Positions 8,454 to 15,115 of a stretch of DNA of 15,378 nucleotides are shown here, piece after piece. Positions within the stretch are counted from its first letter, which is position 1. Every line of letters starts with the position of its first letter. The DNA comes from Clostridiales bacterium (GTDB lineage Bacteria; Bacillota_A; Clostridia; Christensenellales; Christensenellaceae): assembly GCA_003149735.1 (NCBI GenBank), contig QANA01000014.1, forward strand, positions 1-15,378. Direction: 5' to 3'. The notes beneath the pieces were generated by a model, which was not told the origin of the DNA, made no database searches, and worked only from the letters and a program-made list of their open reading frames with translations. A program made the position numbers and the translations under genes.

Positions 8454-10249
8454 CAATCCAATTTGAGAATACTCATAAAGGCTTCAGAAGGCACTTCCAC
8501 ACTTCCAATCTGCCGCATGCGCTTTTTCCCTTCTTTTTGTTTTTCAAGAAGTTTCTTTTTGCGGCTGATATCTCCGCCATAACATTTCGCTAATACATCT
8601 TTACGCATTGCCCTTACTGTTTCCCGGGCGATGATTTTTCCTCCAATTGCGGCCTGAATGGGCACTTCAAACATCTGCCGCGGAATTACATCTTTTAATT
8701 TCTCGGCAATTGCCCGGCCTCTTCCATAAGCACGATCTTTATGGACAATCAAAGAAAGAGCATCGCATATTTCTCCATTAAGTAATATGTCCAGTTTCAC
8801 CAACTCGCTTCTTGCATACCCCTTGATCTCATAATCCATAGAAGCATATCCCCGGGTTCGAGACTTCAACGCATCAAAAAAATCAAAAATAATTTCATTG
8901 AGCGGAATCTCATAATGAATCATGACTCGTGATCCTTCAATATATTCCATATTCTGAAATATACCCCGCTTATCCTGACAAACTTCCATGACTGCTCCTA
9001 CATAATCATTTGGTGTAATCACATTCACTGAAGCAATCGGCTCTTCCATATAATCCACCAGAGAAAGATCCGGCATATTACTTGGATTATCTACTTCCAG
9101 TACTTCTCCATCTGTCTTTACAATACGATAATTAACACTGGGTGCTGTCGTTACTATATCCAAATCAAATTCACGTTCCAAGCGCTGTTGTATAATTTCC
9201 ATATGCAGCAAACCTAAAAATCCGCAACGGAAACCAAAGCCCAAGGCAATGGAAGTTTCCGGTTCGTAAGAGAGTGCCGCATCATTCAATTGTAACTTTT
9301 CCAATGCATCTTTGAGCGCATCATAGTCTCCCCCATCTGCCGGATATATACCACAAAACACAACGGGTAACGCTTTCTTATAGCCCGGTAAAGCTTCTGC
9401 AGCCGGATTTTCCGCTTCTGTAATGGTATCACCCACTCGGGTATCTGCAACTGTTTTGATGCTGGCAGCAATATATCCAACATCGCCAGTTTTTAATTCC
9501 TCTACCGGCTGAAAACGCGGAGTAAAAATTCCCGTTTCTGTCACCGTATACTGCTTACCCGTTGCCATAAAACGAATTTCTGTTCCCGGGCGGACAACTC
9601 CATCTTTAATTCTGACAAAGCTAATCGCCCCTTTATAATTATCATAAAAAGAATCAAAAATAAGAGCTTTCAGCGGTTGCTTTTCTTCACCGGCAGGCGG
9701 TGGCAGATAATCCGCAATCGCATCCAACACAGCTTCGATGCCGATTCCCTCTTTTGCACTAATACGAGGTGCATAGCTGCAATCCAAGCCTATGACATCT
9801 TCCACCTCTTTAGCTACTTCTTCCGGTCGCGCCGAAGGAAGATCAATCTTATTAATTACCGGTAATATTTCCAGATCATTATCCAATGCTAAATATACAT
9901 TTGCCAAAGTTTGCGCTTCTACACCTTGCGTAGCATCTACTACCAGAATTGCTCCTTCGCAAGCGGCCAATGCACGCGAAACCTCATAAGTAAAGTCCAC
10001 ATGGCCGGGCGTATCAATCAAATTATAGGTATACTGTGTACCATCTTTGGTATACCGCATACTAATAGCCTGTGATTTTATTGTAATACCACGCTCCCTT
10101 TCCAGATCCATGCGATCCAGAATTCTATCTTCCATCTCACGGATAGCAATTGTATCCGTTTTTTCTATCAAACGATCTGCCAAAGTAGATTTGCCATGAT
10201 CAATATGTGCTATAATGCAAAAATTTCTTATTTTTTCCTGACGAGACAT
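8453..10249 (-). CDS. lepA: Elongation factor 4 (LepA), ribosome-associated GTPase
   Basis: Translational GTPase that acts on the ribosome; back-translocation and roles in initiation or ribosome assembly have been proposed. The G domain shows AHIDHGKST (14-22), RGITI (53-57), DTPGH (79-83) and NKID (133-136). The EF-G-like domains follow, and the LepA-specific C-terminal domain carries many basic residues, including a Lys/Arg-rich stretch near residue 570. I chose the ATG at 10247-10249 because GGAGG lies 9 nt upstream; this gives 598 residues, the family norm. An upstream in-frame ATG at 10273 would place this binding site inside the gene. Its stop overlaps the hemW start by one base, a lepA-hemW pairing common in Bacillota. 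Confidence 0.97.
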   Translation of the reverse strand: MSRQEKIRNFCIIAHIDHGKSTLADRLIEKTDTIAIREMEDRILDRMDLERERGITIKSQAISMRYTKDGTQYTYNLIDTPGHVDFTYEVSRALAACEGAILVVDATQGVEAQTLANVYLALDNDLEILPVINKIDLPSARPEEVAKEVEDVIGLDCSYAPRISAKEGIGIEAVLDAIADYLPPPAGEEKQPLKALIFDSFYDNYKGAISFVRIKDGVVRPGTEIRFMATGKQYTVTETGIFTPRFQPVEELKTGDVGYIAASIKTVADTRVGDTITEAENPAAEALPGYKKALPVVFCGIYPADGGDYDALKDALEKLQLNDAALSYEPETSIALGFGFRCGFLGLLHMEIIQQRLEREFDLDIVTTAPSVNYRIVKTDGEVLEVDNPSNMPDLSLVDYMEEPIASVNVITPNDYVGAVMEVCQDKRGIFQNMEYIEGSRVMIHYEIPLNEIIFDFFDALKSRTRGYASMDYEIKGYARSELVKLDILLNGEICDALSLIVHKDRAYGRGRAIAEKLKDVIPRQMFEVPIQAAIGGKIIARETVRAMRKDVLAKCYGGDISRKKKLLEKQKEGKKRMRQIGSVEVPSEAFMSILKLD

Positions 10250-10258
10250 ACTGTCATT

Positions 10259-10263
10259 CCTCC
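10259..10263 (-). promoter_or_regulatory. Ribosome binding site deciding the lepA start
   Basis: GGAGG on the minus strand ends 9 nt before the ATG at 10247-10249. It supports that start over the in-frame ATG eight codons upstream. Confidence 0.8.
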
Positions 10264-10303
10264 AAGATAACACTGATTACCATAGTTCAACATTCGTATT
10301 AAT

Positions 10304-10330
10304 ATTATATAAAAAATAAAAAAAGTGCAA
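10304..10330 (-). promoter_or_regulatory. Possible promoter of lepA-hemW
   Basis: On the minus strand TTGCAC (10325-10330) is followed by TATAAT (10304-10309) at 15 nt, or by the overlapping TAATAT at 17 nt. It lies about 55 nt before the lepA start and after the tRNA terminator. The rest of the gap between lepA and the tRNA (about 10331-10460) holds an AT-rich palindrome and nothing else I recognise. Confidence 0.55.
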
Positions 10331-10436
10331 TAGAAACCCTATTGATATCCGTTTCTCCTTCTTTCGAACATCTGATTCCGTTATGTTACCCAAAAAATTT
10401 CTTTGCTCTGTTACTCCAGGGAAATTCCATAGAAAA

Positions 10437-10457
10437 TTTTGAAAATAATTTTCAAAA
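10437..10457. repeat. Perfect 21-bp AT-rich palindrome
   Basis: TTTTGAAAAT-A-ATTTTCAAAA has perfect 10-bp arms around one base. It lies 5 bp beyond the T-tract of the tRNA-Met terminator and about 105 bp upstream of the lepA -35. It has no loop, so a DNA-binding site or chance in AT-rich sequence is more likely than an RNA hairpin. Confidence 0.4.
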
Positions 10458-10461
10458 CAAT

Positions 10462-10494
10462 AAAAAACCTCGCAAACACAACTTTGCGAGGTTT
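10462..10494 (-). terminator. Rho-independent terminator after tRNA-Met
   Basis: A 12-bp perfect stem (AAACCTCGCAAA / TTTGCGAGGTTT, loop of 6) begins right after the tRNA CCA end and runs into a T6 tract on the minus strand. It probably also ends any transcript reading through from the upstream six-gene cluster. Confidence 0.9.
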
Positions 10495-10495
10495 C

Positions 10496-10572
10496 TGGTA
10501 GCGGCGATCTGACTCGAACAGATGACCGACCGGGTATGAACCGATTGCTCTAGCCAACTGAGCTACGCCGCC
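10496..10572 (-). tRNA. tRNA-Met (CAT anticodon), elongator type
   Basis: A 77-nt cloverleaf: acceptor GGCGGCG pairs with CGCCGCT (G-U at the first pair), the D arm contains AGCTCAGTTGGCTAGAGC, the anticodon stem ATCGG/CCGGT holds loop TTCATAC with CAT at 10536-10538, and the T arm is ATCTG-TTCGAGT-CAGAT. CCA is encoded. The G-U first pair and overall sequence resemble Bacillus elongator tRNA-Met. An initiator would show a 1-72 mismatch and three G-C pairs in the anticodon stem, which are absent. Confidence 0.95.
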
Positions 10573-10591
10573 ATAACTGACTGCGAGAATT

Positions 10592-10620
10592 ATTTTATCG
10601 TATTTTATGATAAAAGTCAA
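10592..10620 (-). promoter_or_regulatory. Promoter of tRNA-Met
   Basis: On the minus strand TTGACT (10615-10620), 17-nt spacer, TAAAAT (10592-10597), 20 nt before the tRNA 5' end. This is the best sigma-70-type match in the window. Confidence 0.85.
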
Positions 10621-10640
10621 TATCAATTTACAATTTTCTA

Positions 10641-11237
10641 TCAGACATTTTTAAATCTGCTCATCCGCCTCTTTCGTTGTTTCCAAAAACGTAATTTGTT
10701 TCGTGGAAATTTTCTATGATATATTCTCTCATAAAAACATATCAATTCTCCAATACTTGGCACCGAAATTACTTCAGAAGCTTTCAATAAAATTTTATAC
10801 TGTATTTTATAGAATTTGCAATATATGGTAGTATCTATAAAACCATTTCGTTGATAAAAAGCAATCCGACGTTTGCATAGTTCCCTTTCCGAAGCACGCG
10901 CATCTTCAGGAGCTTCAACTTCAGCAAAAACAGTTTTTCCTTCGCAAACCTCATTCAGTTTTTGTAAAAATATACTGCCATAACCTTGGTTGCGATATTG
11001 TGGCAAGGAAGCGAAATAATCCAATAATAAGCCGCCGCCATCCCCCTTCTCCTTCATAAAAAACGCATAGGATAGCAGAGTCTCTTGCTCAAACAATCCG
11101 TAACATATATACCTTCCTTGACGAATAGCATCCTGTATTTTCCAGAATGGCTTTCGTTCCGCCGGCGGAAAGGCCTCCTGGATATACCGCTCATAGACTT
11201 CTCTGATTTCTCCCGACTGTAATTGTCTTACCTGCAC
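10641..11237 (-). CDS. GNAT-family N-acetyltransferase
   Basis: Likely acetyl-CoA-dependent acetyltransferase with unknown acceptor. The acetyl-CoA motif A is LPQYRNQGYGS, with the RxxGxG signature at residues 82-87. A motif B-like RIAFYQRNGF lies at about 124-133. The C-terminal 50 residues or so are very basic (PRNKLRFWKQRKRRMSR), extend past the usual GNAT core and may bind nucleic acid or membrane; that is inference. I chose a GTG start at 11235-11237 because AAGGAGG sits 6 nt before it, giving 198 residues. The in-frame ATG at 11258 would place this site inside the gene. The start overlaps the end of the dehydrogenase gene by 47 nt. It is the last gene of the cluster, and no terminator separates it from the tRNA. 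Confidence 0.85.
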   Translation of the reverse strand: MQVRQLQSGEIREVYERYIQEAFPPAERKPFWKIQDAIRQGRYICYGLFEQETLLSYAFFMKEKGDGGGLLLDYFASLPQYRNQGYGSIFLQKLNEVCEGKTVFAEVEAPEDARASERELCKRRIAFYQRNGFIDTTIYCKFYKIQYKILLKASEVISVPSIGELICFYERIYHRKFPRNKLRFWKQRKRRMSRFKNV

Positions 11238-12138
11238 AGTCGACCTCCTTTTCGCCATTCAATCGCTGCACAATCCCCTGCGCTACTTCCATACCCACCC
11301 GATATAATGCTTCCTCGGTGTTGGCACCAATATGCGGCGTCGCAATAAAATTTTCCAATCGCAATAACGGGTGCTGTAGTTGGATCGGTTCATTATAAAA
11401 CACATCACAGGCAGCCCCCGCTATTTTCTTTTTGCGCAGAGCCTCCTCCAACGCCACTTCGTCTACTACTCCACCTCTGGCACAGTTAATCAGGTAGGCA
11501 CTTTGTTTCATATGAGTTAATTGTTCTGCATCAACCAAATTATATGTTTCTTTGTTCAGCGGTGTACATACAAAAAAATAATCTGCTTTTTGCAAAACTG
11601 TCTTCAGATCCGCCGCATAAGCAATTCTTTTCCCATTGGCCTTTTCCAGAGTATAGGAAGGTGAATAACCATTTGCTTGCATTCCAAACCCATCACAGAG
11701 GATTTTTGCGGTTCTTTGAGCAATTTCACCTGTCCCCAAAAAACCTGCCTGCTTACCCATAAGTTCAATCCCCTGAAGCGCCTTCGGCGCATTTTGCTGC
11801 AAATACTGCCGCACATAAGTCAATTTTCTGGAGAGTTGAAGTGCTAAAGCCACATTCAATTCTGCTACTGACTGTGCATTGATATGCGGTGTGCAAAATA
11901 CCTCAATGCCCCGTACCTGCGCTGAAGCTATATCTACACCATCAGTCCCCGTCCCATGAATCCCGATTACTTTTAACGACTTCGCTTTGTCTATAAAAGA
12001 ACTATCAATCCGAAGATTGCGCGTGAGTACGGCATCTGCCCATTCCAATTCTTCGTCCCGTTTTAATATGCGAGCATATCTCTGTAAAAATTCTATAGCA
12101 GAAGGATGTATCGATTCTTTCAAAAAAACATTTAGCAT
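11191..12138 (-). CDS. D-2-hydroxyacid dehydrogenase family protein
   Basis: Reduces a 2-oxo acid to a D-2-hydroxy acid with NAD(P)H, or the reverse. The substrate could be hydroxypyruvate, glyoxylate, pyruvate or a branched 2-oxo acid. The catalytic set is present: Arg221 in INCARGGVVDE, Glu250 in DVFYNEP and His279 in ATPHIGANT. HGTGTDGVD (61-69) is the substrate-loop motif. The nucleotide motif reads GFLGTGEIA (132-140), with Ala replacing the last Gly of GxGxxG. The end of the second strand reads GYSPS without the Asp that selects NAD, so NADP use is possible. The 315-residue length is normal without a regulatory ACT domain, so this is not a long SerA. There is no clear ribosome binding site. 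The ATG lies 15 nt after the NUDIX stop. Confidence 0.88.
   Translation of the reverse strand: MLNVFLKESIHPSAIEFLQRYARILKRDEELEWADAVLTRNLRIDSSFIDKAKSLKVIGIHGTGTDGVDIASAQVRGIEVFCTPHINAQSVAELNVALALQLSRKLTYVRQYLQQNAPKALQGIELMGKQAGFLGTGEIAQRTAKILCDGFGMQANGYSPSYTLEKANGKRIAYAADLKTVLQKADYFFVCTPLNKETYNLVDAEQLTHMKQSAYLINCARGGVVDEVALEEALRKKKIAGAACDVFYNEPIQLQHPLLRLENFIATPHIGANTEEALYRVGMEVAQGIVQRLNGEKEVDCAGKTITVGRNQRSL
11244..11250 (-). promoter_or_regulatory. Internal ribosome binding site deciding the GTG start of the GNAT gene
   Basis: AAGGAGG on the minus strand lies within the last codons of the dehydrogenase gene, 6 nt before the GTG at 11235-11237. It is the strongest such site in the six-gene cluster. 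Confidence 0.8.
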
Positions 12139-12153
12139 AATATAATTTTTGTT

Positions 12154-12684
12154 TTAACGAACCGACATGGCTCGGAAAAGAGCTGCTACTGTTTTTCCAT
12201 CTTCAATTTCGCCTTCCGCAGCCATCTGAATAGCCTTTTCAGCAGGAATTGCCTGTAGCTCTAAAAATTCTCCTTCATCCGGCTGTGTAGCTCCTATGCG
12301 TTCAATTTTAGTATAATAGAGATGAATTGCCTCATCACAAAAGCCCGGACTTCCAAACACTTTTCCCAAATAAATAAAATGCTCACTCAAAGCACCGGTT
12401 TCTTCTCTTAATTCCCTTTTTGCACAAGCCAGTGGATCTTCTCCTTGTTCCAGCTTGCCTGCTGGCAATTCCAGCATAACGCGGCCACATGGATATCTAT
12501 ACTGCCTCACAAACAAAAAGCGCCCCTCAACATCTTCTGCCACAATGCAAACTCCACCCGGATGATTCACAACTTCTCTTTTGGAAATTTTGCCATCTGG
12601 TAATTCCACTTCATCCACATGTACTTTGAAAACCTTTCCCTGAAAAATTTCCTTTACAGATAAAGTTCTTTCCTTTAAGTCCAT
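12154..12684 (-). CDS. NUDIX hydrolase, ADP-ribose pyrophosphatase type
   Basis: Predicted to split ADP-ribose or a related nucleoside diphosphate sugar into AMP and sugar phosphate. The full Nudix box Gx5Ex7REUxEExGU runs from Gly76 to Ala98 and includes RELREETGA. It is preceded by RQYRYPCG and LELPAGK, as in ADP-ribose pyrophosphatases. GSPGFCDE at about 111-118 carries the Pro downstream of the box that marks this subfamily. The 176 residues are complete for the family. GGAG lies just before the ATG, and the start overlaps the cysteine-rich gene by 10 nt. In this cluster it may recycle nucleotide-sugar by-products, but nothing in the sequence proves a link to the neighbours. Confidence 0.92.
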   Translation of the reverse strand: MDLKERTLSVKEIFQGKVFKVHVDEVELPDGKISKREVVNHPGGVCIVAEDVEGRFLFVRQYRYPCGRVMLELPAGKLEQGEDPLACAKRELREETGALSEHFIYLGKVFGSPGFCDEAIHLYYTKIERIGATQPDEGEFLELQAIPAEKAIQMAAEGEIEDGKTVAALFRAMSVR

Positions 12685-13124
12685 CTGTTCTCCGTCCTTT
12701 CATTTACCAAAACCAAAAAGCGACATTTTTCTCTGCCTGCCAAAATACTTTCCTTTAACTCCACTAAAATATTTTCTTTGCCAAAAATATCTGACAAATT
12801 ATATTCCATGCTTTTTTTCGAACACATACACAATCGCGGATCATTGCAAAGCTTTTGCCGATAGAAATCACATCCACACGCGCGATAGCAAACCTCATAT
12901 CTTCCTTCCGACAGCTTATTTACCTCCATGTCGGCAAAGGCCTCTGCCAGTGCCATAAAGAAATCTTCAATCGAAACAGCCTTTTTCGCACATTGACGAT
13001 AAAGATGCAACGAATAGGAATTGCTGCATGCTTCCGCGCATGCCTGCAGGCGCTGTTGCCATTGCCCATCCGGCAAATCCAGCATATCTGCATAAATTTC
13101 CCACCATTCTGCCGTCTTCTTCAT
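12675..13124 (-). CDS. Small cysteine-rich protein of unknown function
   Basis: I do not recognise this 149-residue protein with certainty. It holds ten cysteines: 29, 33, 45, 79, 83, 85, 93, 99, 101 and 134. Six of them form a block C-x3-C-x-C-x7-C-x5-C-x-C at 79-101, which suggests metal or Fe-S binding. The N-terminal half is helical and rich in Trp, Tyr and Ala. The end, with a lone Cys in GREKCRFLVLV, resembles by eye the C-terminal layout of small proteins related to L-2-amino-thiazoline-4-carboxylate hydrolase, but this is weak. No signal peptide or membrane segment is seen. Its ATG overlaps the peptidase stop as ATGA, and its end overlaps the NUDIX start, so it is surely coexpressed with both. 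The coding call is firm; the function is open. Confidence 0.8.
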   Translation of the reverse strand: MKKTAEWWEIYADMLDLPDGQWQQRLQACAEACSNSYSLHLYRQCAKKAVSIEDFFMALAEAFADMEVNKLSEGRYEVCYRACGCDFYRQKLCNDPRLCMCSKKSMEYNLSDIFGKENILVELKESILAGREKCRFLVLVNERTENRWT

Positions 13125-14155
13125 AAAAACTCTTTCAGGCTATGGAAAGTTTCACCTTTCCGCCCTTCTGTCGCTTCCGCTGTCACCATGGAATTGAGCA
13201 CAGCTTCCTCCGTAGCATCCGCAACGGCTAAAAATAATTGATCTAATTTTTCTTCGCGTAATACATCCACCGTCAGAACATCGCTTTTTTCTTCTTCCAT
13301 CCAGCGCTGAGCCGTTGAAAAACCAATAAATACTTCCCCACTGCCATGCCCGGTATAAGATCCCAAACGTCCCAGTCCAATCGGAACACGTCGCAGCAAT
13401 CTTGTCAGTTGTCGGTCGCTCAAAGGCACATCGGTCGCCACTACTGCAATAATGGAGCCCTTCTCTGGTTCACTGTGCTGCGCGAGCTTTTCCTTTATCT
13501 CCAAACCCAGCTGTTTTCCTTCAATGCGTAATTCTTCCAGAGAACCGAAGTTACTTTGCACCAATATGCCTAATGTATATTCTTTTTCCCCAATACGCAG
13601 CCTACGCGAAGCAGAGCCTATACCGCCTTTTAACCCAAAGCAGACCATACCTGTTCCGCCACCCACGGCTCCCTCATCAAATTCTTCACCAGCTTGAGCA
13701 ATCGCCTGCCATACATGCTGCTGTGTGACCGCCCGTAGTGCAATCGCATTGATACGAGAATCGTTACATTCCGCCACAATTGGATTAATCGAGGTTACTT
13801 CTATTCCCTCCTCCCGACAACATGCGAGCGTGTACTGTATCAACCCATCACTGACCAATCCCACATTTAATGTGTTCGTCAAGGCAATCGGCGTTTCCAG
13901 GCATCCCAATTCCTGTATCTGTAAAAGCCCTGTCGTTTTTCCAAATCCGTTCAATACATGACTAGCAGCTGTCATTTTACATGTAAAAAGATTATCCTGC
14001 GCAGGCATCACAACAGTAACACCCGTTTGTATTTCTCCTTTCCGCAATGTTACTTGTCCTACCGTAACGCCGGGGACATCTGTAATCTTATTATGCGCGC
14101 CACAAGGAAAATGGCCAATTTCTATTCCAAAATCTCGGATACGTTTTTGTTTCAT
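13121..14155 (-). CDS. P1 family aminopeptidase/amidase (DmpA/BapA type, peptidase family S58)
   Basis: An N-terminal-nucleophile hydrolase made as a precursor that cuts itself between Gly and Ser. Characterised relatives act as L-aminopeptidase/D-amidase-esterase (DmpA) or beta-aminopeptidase (BapA). The cleavage site is Gly233-Ser234 in EKGSIIAVVATD. Ser272 and Glu274 in HGSGE lie 38 and 40 residues after it, and Asn202 in QSNFG lies 32 before, the same spacing as the DmpA active-site residues 250, 288, 290 and 218. The N-terminal ITDVPGVTVGQVT and GAVGGGTGM are also family motifs. The motif ECNDS (129-133) stands where DmpA has a Tyr-containing sequence. The 344 residues are complete, with no signal peptide, so it is probably cytoplasmic. 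It overlaps both neighbours by 4 nt (ATGA), which implies coupled translation with the D-amino acid aminotransferase. Confidence 0.92.
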   Translation of the reverse strand: MKQKRIRDFGIEIGHFPCGAHNKITDVPGVTVGQVTLRKGEIQTGVTVVMPAQDNLFTCKMTAASHVLNGFGKTTGLLQIQELGCLETPIALTNTLNVGLVSDGLIQYTLACCREEGIEVTSINPIVAECNDSRINAIALRAVTQQHVWQAIAQAGEEFDEGAVGGGTGMVCFGLKGGIGSASRRLRIGEKEYTLGILVQSNFGSLEELRIEGKQLGLEIKEKLAQHSEPEKGSIIAVVATDVPLSDRQLTRLLRRVPIGLGRLGSYTGHGSGEVFIGFSTAQRWMEEEKSDVLTVDVLREEKLDQLFLAVADATEEAVLNSMVTAEATEGRKGETFHSLKEFL

Positions 14156-14994
14156 ACTGTCTGTCTATTCAATTCTTCCATAAATAACGCCTGCATACGT
14201 TCAAGCAATGCTGCATCTTTTCCGCCTACTTTTATACCATCGATTTCTTCCACTGGCGCAAAGTGTTTCGTCGTACTCGCCACCAGGATTTCATCTGCCT
14301 GCATCATTTCCTGCAAGGTAAAAATTCGCTCTTCGCAAATAATTCCATTTGTTGCACACAACTGTGCCACAACCTTTCTGGTAATACCCGGTAAAATATA
14401 TTCATCTAGCGGCGGCATAACGACCTTTCCATCCATAAACAAAAACAAACTGCTGTGCGCACATTCCGTCACTCGCTCTCCTCTATGGAATACCACTTCC
14501 TGACAATTCGCTTCTGCGGCCCGTTGTGCTGCCATCACATTGGGAATCAAATTGAGCGTTTTAATATCACAATGTAAGAAACGGGTATCTTCTACTGTAA
14601 TCAAGCGCAGCGCTTTCTTCATATCTCCCATTTTCCACGGTGTAATCATAATTAACAGATTTGGTTCCACTGTCTCAGCCGGAAATTCATGTTTGCGTCC
14701 AGCCGTTCCTCTGGAGGCCTGCCAATAAACCATGGTATCTGCATCATCTGCCATTGCAATCAACTGTTTTAGCAATGCCGCCAATTCCGATTTCGACATA
14801 CTAAAATTGATCTTCAATGCCTGGCAGCTATTATAAAAACGATCGATATGCATATCCAATGTAAACGGCTTTCTGTTTCTGCAAATTACGACATCGTAAA
14901 CCCCATCGCCAAAATACACAGCTCTGTCCAACGCCGGAACACTCAGCTCTTCAACCGGTTTAATTTCTCCGTTATAATATCCTACTGTTTTCAT
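14152..14994 (-). CDS. dat: D-amino acid aminotransferase (PLP fold type IV)
   Basis: Moves the amino group between D-amino acids and 2-oxo acids, for example D-alanine + 2-oxoglutarate to pyruvate + D-glutamate. Catalytic Lys145 sits in CDIKTLNLIPN and Glu177 in RVTECAH, the same numbers as in the Bacillus D-amino acid transaminase. The carboxylate trap typical of the D-specific enzyme is present: Tyr33 in GVYDVV, and Arg100 and His102 in YWQASRGTAGRKHEFP. The RxHxFP form separates it from branched-chain aminotransferases and aminodeoxychorismate lyase. The 280-residue length is normal. The ribosome binding site is weak (GAGGG about 11 nt before the ATG). It is the first gene of the cluster behind a candidate promoter and overlaps the P1 peptidase by 4 nt. 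Substrate range cannot be read from the sequence. Confidence 0.93.
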   Translation of the reverse strand: MKTVGYYNGEIKPVEELSVPALDRAVYFGDGVYDVVICRNRKPFTLDMHIDRFYNSCQALKINFSMSKSELAALLKQLIAMADDADTMVYWQASRGTAGRKHEFPAETVEPNLLIMITPWKMGDMKKALRLITVEDTRFLHCDIKTLNLIPNVMAAQRAAEANCQEVVFHRGERVTECAHSSLFLFMDGKVVMPPLDEYILPGITRKVVAQLCATNGIICEERIFTLQEMMQADEILVASTTKHFAPVEEIDGIKVGGKDAALLERMQALFMEELNRQTV

Positions 14995-15041
14995 TTTTCC
15001 ATTTACCCTCTTATCATAATGTGATATAAATTATTTGCTTC

Positions 15042-15070
15042 AGTATAGCATGTAATTCTGCTTTTTTCCA
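15042..15070 (-). promoter_or_regulatory. Candidate promoter of the six-gene cluster
   Basis: On the minus strand TGGAAA (15065-15070), 17-nt spacer, TATACT (15042-15047), 47 nt before the dat start. The -35 is weak (4 of 6). Between it and the gene lies a loose dyad, TATCA-TAATG-TGATA (15012-15026), that could be an operator. No convincing terminator is seen after the upstream gene. Confidence 0.5.
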
Positions 15071-15115
15071 CTTCTAAAAATAAGCTTCTTCAGGCTATCC
15101 GTAAAATTTTCTCTG

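Noticed and set aside
10247..10273. Upstream ATG as the lepA start
   Set aside because: The only good ribosome binding site lies between this ATG and the one at 10247-10249, and the shorter protein matches the family length.
10411..10626. Minus-strand 71-codon frame across tRNA-Met
   Set aside because: It runs through the tRNA, its promoter and its terminator, so it cannot be a real protein gene.
15067..15105. Terminator after the right-edge gene
   Set aside because: Only a few weak pairs (AGC/GCT) can form before ATTTTT, too little to call a terminator.
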